A DNA stretch of 22,601 nucleotides from Euryarchaeota archaeon UBA40 (GCA_002506875.1 DAYJ01000042.1:1-22601); one strand, 5' to 3'; numbered from the stretch's first letter, positions 15,601 through 21,914 are shown. The notes: a model not told the origin generated them from the letters alone. Program-made: numbers and translations.

Positions 15601-18561
15601 GGCACACTGACTTCAGAGAACGGTTCAGGAATCATCGATCGCAACGGTAATCCTCTATTGCCATCGTTAGTCATTACAATTGATGGATTCTCGGATACCT
15701 TCACTCCTACGAATGGTACTGTATACGATGGTAACTGGACTGCTACGATTACGCTTGATCAGACATTCCCTCGTGGAACTCACAATCTCAATGCTTCTTT
15801 CACACCGACAGTGAACTATTTCCTCGGTTCGAATAATGGTACCACATTCGACAGCCGTGGATACACAATACTAGACTTCGCGGCCCCTCTTGATCTTGAT
15901 CCCGAGCGGCGCACAGTCCGTGGTAACAATGTGACTGTTGGCCTAAGCCTCTTCGATAATGCCGGTGATGCAGTTGAAAATGCCACAGTCAATATTTCGA
16001 TTGATAGCCTGACTTCATTCGACATCATGACGGATTCGAGCGGATTTGCAGTTGGTAACTTCAGTGTACCTTCGACTTGGCCGGTTGGTTTCATGACGAT
16101 CAACGCGACTTATGATGGACTCGCAGGGACGACAGGTGTTGCAGGTGATGCAACCTTCACTCGTGTTGTGATTCTTGCACCAACAGTTCTCACTGTTGAT
16201 TCAGTGGAAGGTGATCTTGTCGCAGGCCAGATGATCTACATTAATGGCACACTACTTGATGAAAATGGAGCCGCGCTTCTGAATCAAACCGGTGCCCCTG
16301 TCGGTGGATTGGTTCATCTTGCTATGGATGGCATTGATACAGGGACGTCTACAATTGTGCAATCCGATCCAACCACTGGTTCATGGAGCATAGCATACAT
16401 GCTGCCCCTTGATACCACCCCTGGCACTCACAATGTCTCCACCACATTCCTTGGTGGATTCCTTTGGGTGGATCCTATGGGTGAAGGTGACTCGGTGAAC
16501 CCAGAGTTCTATCTTGGTTCATTTGCAAGTTTTGAATTCGATGTATCGGTACCCACTGAGGTTCGTCTCTTTGGAGGAGGCACAGAGGTTGTTCGAGAAG
16601 ACCTCCTCAGTCTTGTGGGTGTTCTCTTCGATGTAGCCGAACGTCCAGTTCCAGGTCAGAATCTGACAGTATGGATGAATGGTCAGTTCTTGACTAACGT
16701 TACTACTGATGTGGAGGGGTCATTCTCAATTCTCTACCCTGTTCCATTGGATATGGCTCTTGGAACTCAGACCGTCGAGGTTCGATTTGCAGGTGCTCCA
16801 CTCTATCTGCCATCTACCAGTTCTACTACCTTCGAGGTATTTGCTCCGACAGTTCTCACAGTTGATGCATTGGATACCGCCGCTGTGGGTGATGCGGTAA
16901 TGATTACAGGTACAATACGAGACAACCTTCCCGACGGTTGGATTGCTGGACACTTTGTTACAGTGCGTGTGGATAACAGTATCATCGGAACAGTTACGAC
17001 TGAATCTGATGGTTCTTGGAATCTAAGTTGGATTGTTGGCCCGGCATTCTCTATCGGAGATCATCTTATTCTCGCCTACGCTGAGCCTCAGGGTTACTAC
17101 TTAGGTGGGGAGGCGAATACGTCGATTACTATCAAGCATAATGCGATTTTCACTGGCATCAATCTCGAAAATAGTGGTTACGCTACCCGTGGTGAAACTT
17201 GGAATCTATCTGGTTCACTTGTAGATGGGGATACGAGCCCTCAGATTCCTATTGAGGGTGCGACGGTGATTATCGAGGTCGATGGCCAACAGATTACAAC
17301 TGCTCTCACTGATACAAATGGTAGGTTTAGTGTGGAGATCCCTGTTGAGTTCTCATCTGATCGAGGTGCACACACAATTCGTGTGAGCTATGAGGGTAAT
17401 GACCAGTTCATCGGCGATGATGCCGAGGTTACTGCATACACATGGGCTGACATCACCATCGAGATTCTTGGTGTATCGGACAACAATATCCGTTCCAACG
17501 CATCCCATCCAATCGAGATTACTGGTCGTGTGCTTGAAGTGGGCGGAACCGGAAATGTCGTTTCAGGAGCATCTCTAGTACTCCTATGGGAGGGTTCGCC
17601 AGAAACAACCGCCGTGGTATCATGGGATAACGCCACAGGTCAGTTCACGATTACCATGGTTGGTCGAGCCCCTATGCAGGCAGATATCCAGTTTGATGTT
17701 CAGGTTGCTCAGGACGATGTCCGTTGGTTCAACTCAGGTGAAGAAATTGGTATTGACGCCTTCCTAATGATTCCTGCATCTTTCGTTGCCGAACCCGTAA
17801 CAGTCCAATTGGACTCGAGAGAAATCGTTGGTATTGTTCGTGTCGTGGCTGATGACAACGGTTTGCCTCTAGCCAATATATCCATTTCAGCCATCTTGTC
17901 TAATCAATCATCTGAGTTGACACAGTTTGGTAAGCTCACAGATGAGTTCGGCATCTTCGAGTATGTCTTTGTCAGTCAGGAACCTCTACCACCATTCTCA
18001 GATCAAGCACATTGGGGGCAGTTCAACATCACGTTAGACAGTACCTCCGATGTGATTGCGCCCATTGATCGCGGCGATTTACTCAACCTGAAGGTTGACC
18101 TACAGTATGAGCAATTAGAAGAGGTCTCTTCGGGTCTTTCGACGACTACCATTGCATTCCTAGTTATTCTACTAATCAGTGCCTCAGTTGTTGGTTTCAG
18201 GCTAAGGAACCGTAAGACCGCTATTGAGGAGATGCAAGACATATTCTCCTATACTGCAGAGTTGTTAGCGGCTGGTGATTCAATCCGTGAAGCGATCTTC
18301 AATTGCTACGAGGACCTCTGTCTCGTTCTGATGCAGAGTGGATTCCTGCGTCGTGACTTCGAGACAGTTCGTGAGTTCGAAGTTGCCATCCGGCAGGCTC
18401 TCCCAATACGTGAGTCCGCTCTAGAGGCCCTCGATACGGTATTCGAAGAAGCTCGTTACTCATCCCATGAAATGGGGGAGCAACACACTGCTACTGCGCA
18501 GCAGGCATTGGCAAACGTAGTCAGCGAGATTCAGGGTATTGAGGAAGTCCCAGGACGGTAA
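9610..18561 (+). CDS. Giant surface protein: TSP3 repeats, transglutaminase-like domain, Ig-like array, membrane helix, DUF4129-like tail
   Basis: This 2983-aa protein starts with a signal segment (about 19-45). Residues about 46-715 hold many calcium-binding thrombospondin-type-3 repeats (DxDxDGxxD, ending xxDGWE) and one CxDGxDNDxDG stretch. A TgpA-like block follows: YWRVNTYDFYTGVDY, then a transglutaminase-like core GTCDEWATVLTSMARLSGLPARKVTGF with C971 and GWVPFDACP with D1037. The catalytic His of the usual HAWVEV is Ala (NSASWVEV, A1013). Residues about 1060-2830 contain about 13 Ig-like modules of 85-110 aa, with dozens of NxS/T sequons. A helix (about 2846-2868) leads to a cytoplasmic DUF4129-like helical domain (about 2890-2975, with YEDLCLVLMQSG and FEEARYSSHEMGEQH). 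The order TGase, helix, DUF4129 mirrors the TgpA family. A GTG at 9598 would add four residues. Function is probably cell-surface binding or adhesion (inferred). Confidence 0.9.
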   Translation: MSGAQFVVRNPESRAKARSVFLVMLMVISSLAAFEFAAWEAYASSDADGDGLTYGLEFLLNTQPQDWDSDNDELPDGWEFFHGLNPLDASSLTVNGSLGDPDGDSLSNKDEYLYGIPSGWDNPNTPNVLDNGVWWNGTVPTRNWDEESAMQANQGAGSDGADEDPMGNICADGMDNDRDGAVDSADSDGDGDADCSSDDDDGDGSIDEDPDGYDTDNDGMNDGWEVANGLDPTVRTGVDGPNGDPDGDGLVNLYEYVNPTWTTQNSGTPYFMPGAPSQQRTETESPCNPVLGIGPGGCATSTAEVDGVTSTNPQSPDTDGDGLNDSYEALTLLTDPTDSDTDGDGILDGTEVNGQYGNPAQASDPRDNNTDDDPFDDGDEDTNGNGFVDSNETDPTRAEDSGDFDGDGIENWEENLTCTMWDVADTDFGGAADGFEILAGVNTDPCRSTFDYVTVYSNYDASSQVLQVANATGFGAGFFEWRPTAPARTGFYNLSNGSLVPFTFTGADDVSNPNRLVGVSVPPPATTQTVIHKNGSWCWDASIQPGNNDAWCDDDYADTDEDGLADWEESFGFWGYQSDPYDVDSDNDTVNDLDEIINGTDPQEPCDNNRDDDGDGLNNYFENNTGCALFYIPGMGGNGSLDTYLTNYQQADTDVGGVWDGQEYLDGTNPQNAPSDDLNPADTDGDGIPDAIENNTGTNWLDPDTDGGGLTDYQECPPQFWSTLCAGSGQDPFDPTDDIIQNQVAFWANNTTVNVDPALTHYWRVNTYDFYTGVDYGVNSSLIVLNPMTPGFSDNNWIASSQFHNNSTTWEYTFPFTINVNSNLPGHWSMTDYSSWSDPAAGLNHTNYTHDIRITDAPIDFYFGNAPEIWFSDSVRGNSTGYQSSSYATDVPDYFTDMTLLESEVYNITQSILTSSGALSAYDKMEVLVDFIENGNATFTPRLNYDGSGYPQGGGPDFTHFLLVDSKEGTCDEWATVLTSMARLSGLPARKVTGFVDGSWHGTGYEVFGFNSASWVEVHMQTNSALGNADMGWVPFDACPPAEDVEILNATFGPMIVDRNGTSPQLFLNGTMVYSANQTAVPNLVVDLYLVPLSEVGAVPGSASQPSRLVGTAITDINGNFSAKGIPPEFIPPGYGGLVLQTVPSGYVGSNGLFDNYIVNVTDNVTFIVESPLPVNEPVFGAGSNTTMSGRVELTSPPAGDLSLIDLWDINNDGQPDGFSQVYFNWTSTISGPQVLTASIGPNGFFEITVPVDENESQGLVSATLEFPGWHEDDLNNGSTPLYHIRPTTQVVSMNITPSPNLDIVLEGPSSNNSLLEINDNITMNGTVLSRGLNPVPMEGTLFLQMRVNGSGTPFVDIANWELNSTTWSGNPGNFSITWFMDPALVPITPGYIDARFIFDSATLEANDEVLMPPGYGLKSYITFDYFLDALPRDQLGFISISMFDHMGTYEQPFNGTYETEIDGVLVNTTVDPVDGGFGFEYTPPLVPAGDYPLWINYSGSQWYYPATNNSTIRIQGLAAVSAVLGQSWTHIGGTNYVTGDIRDVNLTGSPLVLGNNSSISAILEIPGTGPSGPMGEPPAPELIPLGGTWLDVANGTYNLSFTVPTSVGAGVYSLNIEADFNSAALAGGAYFYTEEGISIDIGIESEAVLVAIDPPSKVTAGDILVVNASVRDVADESNITGAAVQFIWDWDGPNNQSLQSVTTGSPDGIARFNPAIPASAEPGYYTVRILMADDVTDPLSTGSARWIGNHTDLNITVLVPTIISNLVITPPTFLTAGSNFQLVGQVEDAIDPNRNFSGPIDITIFFEGNSSEVLISSFTTAVNGSFNLTVPTDPAGDGLSSGNKTLVVGVLEGSNPFYLPSNITQNVLVKGVTDFTQTTPLIPIVVNRGDSIDFGATLVEASDNNRALGNQTIGALFHDTSLPTEVTDDTGVVRFNFSIPDTHPLGLVDMTLSYAGNFTLLGTNRTFSTVTVRTITILVVDPIVANPIAGGTFNVTGTLTSENGSGIIDRNGNPLLPSLVITIDGFSDTFTPTNGTVYDGNWTATITLDQTFPRGTHNLNASFTPTVNYFLGSNNGTTFDSRGYTILDFAAPLDLDPERRTVRGNNVTVGLSLFDNAGDAVENATVNISIDSLTSFDIMTDSSGFAVGNFSVPSTWPVGFMTINATYDGLAGTTGVAGDATFTRVVILAPTVLTVDSVEGDLVAGQMIYINGTLLDENGAALLNQTGAPVGGLVHLAMDGIDTGTSTIVQSDPTTGSWSIAYMLPLDTTPGTHNVSTTFLGGFLWVDPMGEGDSVNPEFYLGSFASFEFDVSVPTEVRLFGGGTEVVREDLLSLVGVLFDVAERPVPGQNLTVWMNGQFLTNVTTDVEGSFSILYPVPLDMALGTQTVEVRFAGAPLYLPSTSSTTFEVFAPTVLTVDALDTAAVGDAVMITGTIRDNLPDGWIAGHFVTVRVDNSIIGTVTTESDGSWNLSWIVGPAFSIGDHLILAYAEPQGYYLGGEANTSITIKHNAIFTGINLENSGYATRGETWNLSGSLVDGDTSPQIPIEGATVIIEVDGQQITTALTDTNGRFSVEIPVEFSSDRGAHTIRVSYEGNDQFIGDDAEVTAYTWADITIEILGVSDNNIRSNASHPIEITGRVLEVGGTGNVVSGASLVLLWEGSPETTAVVSWDNATGQFTITMVGRAPMQADIQFDVQVAQDDVRWFNSGEEIGIDAFLMIPASFVAEPVTVQLDSREIVGIVRVVADDNGLPLANISISAILSNQSSELTQFGKLTDEFGIFEYVFVSQEPLPPFSDQAHWGQFNITLDSTSDVIAPIDRGDLLNLKVDLQYEQLEEVSSGLSTTTIAFLVILLISASVVGFRLRNRKTAIEEMQDIFSYTAELLAAGDSIREAIFNCYEDLCLVLMQSGFLRRDFETVREFEVAIRQALPIRESALEALDTVFEEARYSSHEMGEQHTATAQQALANVVSEIQGIEEVPGR

Positions 18562-18567
18562 TCGTCA

Positions 18568-19023
18568 CTATTCGAGGTGGATGTCTAGTCCGCCATCGGT
18601 GAATCTAGCGTTAGCGATAGAGATTCCACTTGGTAGTGGAGTGACGATGGATTCGAGACCCTCTCGATCGATCCTGATGAATTCCGTGGCATCGACATAG
18701 CCAGTGAATACCTTGATTCCATCCACTGGGACCTCCTTCATGTGGATGTGGATTCCATCATGCATTGGTGTTGCATCGAGAGAAGCTCCTGAGAGTTCGC
18801 TTGCCAAGATGCGAGCTCCGGCTTCACGTGTCATTTCGACAAGTTCGCTAGTGTGGCGGACAAAGGCATCGGCTTGAATGGCTGCATCGAGTGACCCTAA
18901 ATCACGGCGGATGAAGCGCTGATGAAGTGCTGATGCATCCATTTCAAGCCCAGCAGGGGTCTCATCTTCGTTCTCTGAATCCAGAACGACTGGAGTCCAT
19001 TCAACCTTCTCCATAGGACTCAC
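18568..19023 (-). CDS. Conserved-looking hypothetical protein, 151 aa
   Basis: I do not recognise this family. The protein is acidic, has no signal peptide and no membrane helix. Residues about 25-75 look helical (SALHQRFIRRDLGSLDAAIQ, AFVRHTSELVEMTREAGARI). The C-terminal part alternates short strands (GIHIHMKEVPVDGIKVFTGYV, ISIANARFTDGGLDIHLE) and may form a small beta sandwich; the last strand pair recalls Hsp20-type ends, too weakly to name. MSPMEK at 19023 is the first start; the next Met is three codons in. It lies 31 bp after the helicase stop in the same direction, so it is probably the last gene of that operon. Its stop is 6 bp from the convergent giant gene. A role with the helicase is suggested by position only. 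Confidence 0.75.
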   Translation of the reverse strand: MSPMEKVEWTPVVLDSENEDETPAGLEMDASALHQRFIRRDLGSLDAAIQADAFVRHTSELVEMTREAGARILASELSGASLDATPMHDGIHIHMKEVPVDGIKVFTGYVDATEFIRIDREGLESIVTPLPSGISIANARFTDGGLDIHLE

Positions 19024-19054
19024 TGGGGTCGCCGAAGGTCATCAACCCGTCGTC

Positions 19055-21061
19055 TCATTCGGTATTTCGTGCTGGTTCAGGATGTCGCTGAAAGAATCGG
19101 CGAACAAGCCTCTCTGTGGCTTCTGGTTCACCTGTATGGAACATGTTGAGGCCGGTTGGGAGGCATGCTTTGTATCCTCGGTCGCCAACCCGACGTTCGA
19201 GAACAAGTACAACAGCACGATCCTTCGCCTTTCGAATAGCCCTCCCCATCGCTTGGAGGATTGCATTCATCGCAGGTTGTGCAGCAGAGTACTTCCAAGC
19301 ATTCCGTTCTCCGAATCGGTCAGATATGTAGTCGCGAAGAGCCTGGTTTGATGCAGTTGGAGGTGCCATAGGTATGCCAACGCATATGACTGCATCGAGG
19401 ATGTTACCTTCGTAGTCGACGCCCTCCGAAAGTCGAGCATTGTAGACGCCTGCGAGAAGACATCTCTGTCCTGAGTCCCTTGAGCGATGAAGACGATCGA
19501 GCACATCCTGCACCCTACTCTTTGACCAAGTTCTCTCTTCCACAATTAGGTGGCGTCCTGGCCACGAACCGTCTTCGATAATCTCTTCCAACATGTTGTA
19601 GGATGGAAGGAAGACGGCCACGTGTCCTGGTGTTTGTCGGAGTAAACCGTGGATGTGTTCGCGGATTTTACGCGTATTCGCTGAACTACGGTCCTTGTAA
19701 CGTGTCGTTACATCTGTAGCAAGGATGACTGGTCTCCTATCGTTTTCGAAGGGACTAGAGTACTCTTTGTAGGCCACTGTTCGTTTCTCTGGCATCCCCA
19801 AGATATCGCCATACATCGAGGGCGGAAATAGGGTTCCTGACATCAAAATCCCTCCAGCAGCCTTTTTGAGAAGGGGTCTTGCAACAACGCCTGGGTCAAG
19901 GAGGTGTGTAGTGATTCTACCTTCCTCTCCTAATATGTCAAAGACAGTAGCAAGGGCAGAGTCGCCTTGACGTGTATGGAGGATATTGAGTAATTCCCCT
20001 AGGCGGTGACATGCGATCTCTGGATCAGTATCAAGTGATTCGTCGATTTCGACCCTAACCGATTCTAATGTACTGATAAATCGACTCATAGTCATCGGCT
20101 CATCCAATGTCTCTTCAAGTGAAGCTTGGAATATTCCGAGTAATTCTTCTGGTTCTGTCATTAATTCACTATCTTCTCCGAGTACTCGTTTGAGATTGAG
20201 GAGATGCTTCCCAACCTCTCCTCGTATTCTCATAAGTGCCTTTTCTGCAAGTGCAGCTTCTTCGGCATCTCCAGTCCAAGCCTCTGCTCCATCTCCCTCT
20301 TCCAATGCCTTCACAACGGCCTCGTCCTCTTTACCTCGGTGCTCCTGCATCTCACTGACACAGTCGCGAAGCACCTTCGCAGTCAAGCGCCTTTCGAGAC
20401 CTCTTCGGATTCTATTAGGGAGGTTGTGTGCTTCATCAACTATCAGTATCGAATTTGATAGTTCTACACCCATCGATTCAAGTGATGCTTCTCTGACCTT
20501 GTCAATGAATACGTGGTTGTAATCCAAAACAATCAGATCACATTCTTTGGCACATTGCCTAGCACATGTCCAAGAGCATACCTTCCGTTGCTTCCCTTGT
20601 TTTATTACATCATCAACATGCCTAGGTTCCTCAAGGATATACGTCTTGAGACCCTCTCTTGCGTCGTGTAGGATGCTATCATTAATTCCAAATTCACAGT
20701 TACATCTCCCTGTGAATCGATCCACATCAACACACATTGAATCTCTCCCAATTAGGTCCACAAGACGGACCTTTTGTCCATTCATTCGAGCGTTAATCTT
20801 TCGAACGGTATCTACTACAATCCGATGTTGACTTTGACGCCCAGTCATGAATAGAACGGTCTTCTTTCCTTGTGGATGGTTGGTGGCTCTAGCAAGTGTT
20901 GCGCTTAGTGCAGCAGCTGTTTTTCCAATTCCTGTTGGTGCGGCGGCAAACAGGTAACCATTTTCTTCGAGGGTCGACAATGCGTCCTCTATCATCTCAC
21001 GTTGGCTATCCCTCAGGACATCGTGAGCAACGAAGGAGAATGAGGTCGCCACGAACACCAT
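19055..21061 (-). CDS. XPD/Rad3/DinG-family ATP-dependent DNA helicase with Fe-S cysteines
   Basis: This 668-aa superfamily 2 helicase should unwind DNA 5'-3' in repair or replication-conflict removal. It shows Walker A APTGIGKT (41-48), the DEAH box VDEAHNLP (208-215), motif III-like SGTLFPPSMY (408-417), motif V SEGVDYEG (545-552) and motif VI QAMGRAIRKAKDR (603-615). Between Walker A and DEAH lies the Fe-S domain region with seven cysteines: C110, C120, C122, C162, C166, C170 and C174. Four would be enough for the XPD-type 4Fe-4S cluster, so the ligand set is uncertain. I chose the ATG at 21061; a TTG at 21079 in the same frame would add six residues. Upstream in the same direction are a small gene and a ribbon-helix-helix regulator, and a UUCG hairpin lies 60-77 bases before the ATG. 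It is closer to archaeal XPD/Rad3 proteins than to RecQ or UvrB types. Family is certain; cellular role is inferred. Confidence 0.93.
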   Translation of the reverse strand: MVFVATSFSFVAHDVLRDSQREMIEDALSTLEENGYLFAAAPTGIGKTAAALSATLARATNHPQGKKTVLFMTGRQSQHRIVVDTVRKINARMNGQKVRLVDLIGRDSMCVDVDRFTGRCNCEFGINDSILHDAREGLKTYILEEPRHVDDVIKQGKQRKVCSWTCARQCAKECDLIVLDYNHVFIDKVREASLESMGVELSNSILIVDEAHNLPNRIRRGLERRLTAKVLRDCVSEMQEHRGKEDEAVVKALEEGDGAEAWTGDAEEAALAEKALMRIRGEVGKHLLNLKRVLGEDSELMTEPEELLGIFQASLEETLDEPMTMSRFISTLESVRVEIDESLDTDPEIACHRLGELLNILHTRQGDSALATVFDILGEEGRITTHLLDPGVVARPLLKKAAGGILMSGTLFPPSMYGDILGMPEKRTVAYKEYSSPFENDRRPVILATDVTTRYKDRSSANTRKIREHIHGLLRQTPGHVAVFLPSYNMLEEIIEDGSWPGRHLIVEERTWSKSRVQDVLDRLHRSRDSGQRCLLAGVYNARLSEGVDYEGNILDAVICVGIPMAPPTASNQALRDYISDRFGERNAWKYSAAQPAMNAILQAMGRAIRKAKDRAVVLVLERRVGDRGYKACLPTGLNMFHTGEPEATERLVRRFFQRHPEPARNTE

Positions 21062-21120
21062 CCTCACGCGGCCCTTCAAGAAGATTCGCTGAGGAGCCTT
21101 CCGGCTGACCCAGTTGGGGT

Positions 21121-21138
21121 GCCCCGCCGAAGCGGGGC
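21121..21138 (-). other. GC hairpin with UUCG tetraloop before the helicase gene
   Basis: On the minus strand GCCCCGC-TTCG-GCGGGGC makes a perfect 7-bp GC stem closed by C(UUCG)G, an exceptionally stable RNA tetraloop. It lies between the stop of the small gene (21153) and the helicase ATG (21061). No T run follows, so it is not a classical terminator. It may be an mRNA processing or stability element, or affect helicase expression. Confidence 0.6.
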
Positions 21139-21152
21139 GGGTGTGTGGGTGA

Positions 21153-21446
21153 TTATCTGGTGGAAAGGGTCCGCAGAGCGCGTATTCTCAATCCCGAAAA
21201 GTTTCCTGGCATGTAGGGGGTTTGGTCAAATCCATGGAGTTCGGTGGCTGCATCTAGCGCTCGGTCCCGAATCTCATCCATTGGTTCGTTGTTGAATATG
21301 CGGCGGACGGGTTCTGACTTGGTTGCCTTCGCCAAGAGTCGGTTGTGTAGAGCACTGCGCAGAGCAACATGGGTGAAGACATTGGTCGCGGGGGGGCGCT
21401 GAGGCCCCCCCGCATTGGTCGAGTTCCCATCCCCTACCATGTCCAT
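21153..21446 (-). CDS. Small hypothetical protein with in-frame palindromic insertion
   Basis: A 97-aa reading frame of no recognised family. The C-terminal two thirds look like a genuine protein, with amphipathic helices (VALRSALHNRLLAKATK, MDEIRDRALDAATELHG) and a basic end (LRIRALRTLSTR). The N-terminal part contains a low-complexity stretch AGGPQRPPATN (12-22), encoded by a perfect GC hairpin plus one copy of its flanking repeat (33 bp, 11 codons). Removing that unit would leave the frame open. The start lies 9 bp after the stop of the ribbon-helix-helix gene in the same direction, which suggests co-transcription. Two ATGs (codons 1 and 3) are possible starts. No membrane helix or signal is seen. 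It could be a chance frame, but the tight spacing and plausible protein composition favour a real gene. Confidence 0.6.
   Translation of the reverse strand: MDMVGDGNSTNAGGPQRPPATNVFTHVALRSALHNRLLAKATKSEPVRRIFNNEPMDEIRDRALDAATELHGFDQTPYMPGNFSGLRIRALRTLSTR
21381..21420. repeat. Perfect 10-bp GC palindrome flanked by 7-bp direct repeats
   Basis: The left arm (21388-21397) and right arm (21404-21413) are perfect reverse complements (GCGGGGGGGC / GCCCCCCCGC) around the 6-base loop GCTGAG. Exact copies of ATTGGTC lie directly outside, at 21381-21387 and 21414-21420. With one base on each side the repeat extends to cATTGGTCg, shared with the palindrome ends. The pattern of palindrome plus short duplication resembles a small mobile palindromic element with a target-site duplication. 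The 33-bp period keeps the host reading frame. Confidence 0.7.
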
Positions 21447-21455
21447 TTGCCCCCA

Positions 21456-21830
21456 TTAGGCTGTGTGATCCTCATTCTGACGACTTTTGTCGTGGAGATT
21501 CTTGAGGCGCTGTTCCATTTTCGTTTGCAGCGTCTCGCCCTGATCCATGACTGCATTCATGTGATCTCGAAGGGCGTAACGTGTTACAGTCTCAGGTGTG
21601 TCGCCATTAATTTGGCAGAACATATCGAGTTTCTCTGTCAGATCGGGCCCTAGGTCGACTTTCACAGTCCCTCCTACAGCTCGTGAGGGTCCGGATTCCA
21701 ATAGGAGTCGGACTGCGTGTCGAATAACATCCGAACGGTTACGCATTCCATCGAAGCCAACTAATTGTTCAAGCATCATTAGGTGATCCTCAGGAATTCT
21801 GAGTGAAACCATCGGACTCTTGCTGGCCAT
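21456..21830 (-). CDS. Tandem ribbon-helix-helix DNA-binding protein
   Basis: A 124-aa regulator of the MetJ/Arc/CopG fold. Residues 6-46 form a typical RHH unit: strand MVSLRIPEDH, helix LMMLEQLVGF, a turn, then RNRSDVIRHAVRLLLE, where RSDVIR is the usual second-helix signature. Residues 54-95 repeat the layout (GTVKVDLGPDLTEKLDMFCQ, then DTPETVTRYALRDHMNAVM), giving what looks like a second, more divergent RHH unit. A charged helical tail follows (about 100-118). Most RHH proteins are single-unit dimers, so two units in one chain would make a built-in dimer or a protein with two different faces. It leads the probable operon with the small gene and the helicase, and an inverted-repeat array lies 44-73 bases before its ATG, which suggests autoregulation. 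The targets are unknown. Confidence 0.85.
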   Translation of the reverse strand: MASKSPMVSLRIPEDHLMMLEQLVGFDGMRNRSDVIRHAVRLLLESGPSRAVGGTVKVDLGPDLTEKLDMFCQINGDTPETVTRYALRDHMNAVMDQGETLQTKMEQRLKNLHDKSRQNEDHTA

Positions 21831-21873
21831 GTCTCCGTGCCCTCCGGGCTCAATGTTATGGCGGCATCATATG

Positions 21874-21903
21874 AATGTATTGCAAATGAAATACATTTGT
21901 ATT
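21874..21903. promoter_or_regulatory. AT-rich inverted-repeat array, candidate operator before the RHH gene
   Basis: AATGTATT (21874-21881) and AATACATT (21890-21897) are perfect inverted repeats with an 8-base spacer. A third half-site GTATT (21899-21903) pairs again with the AATAC of the second (AATAC-ATTT-GTATT). A TATA-like CATAACATT (21852-21860, minus strand) sits between this array and the RHH ATG at 21830. Three alternating half-sites in the 84-bp gap fit cooperative binding of an RHH repressor. Binding by the adjacent protein is inferred. Confidence 0.45.
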
Positions 21904-21914
21904 ACACAGGTATT

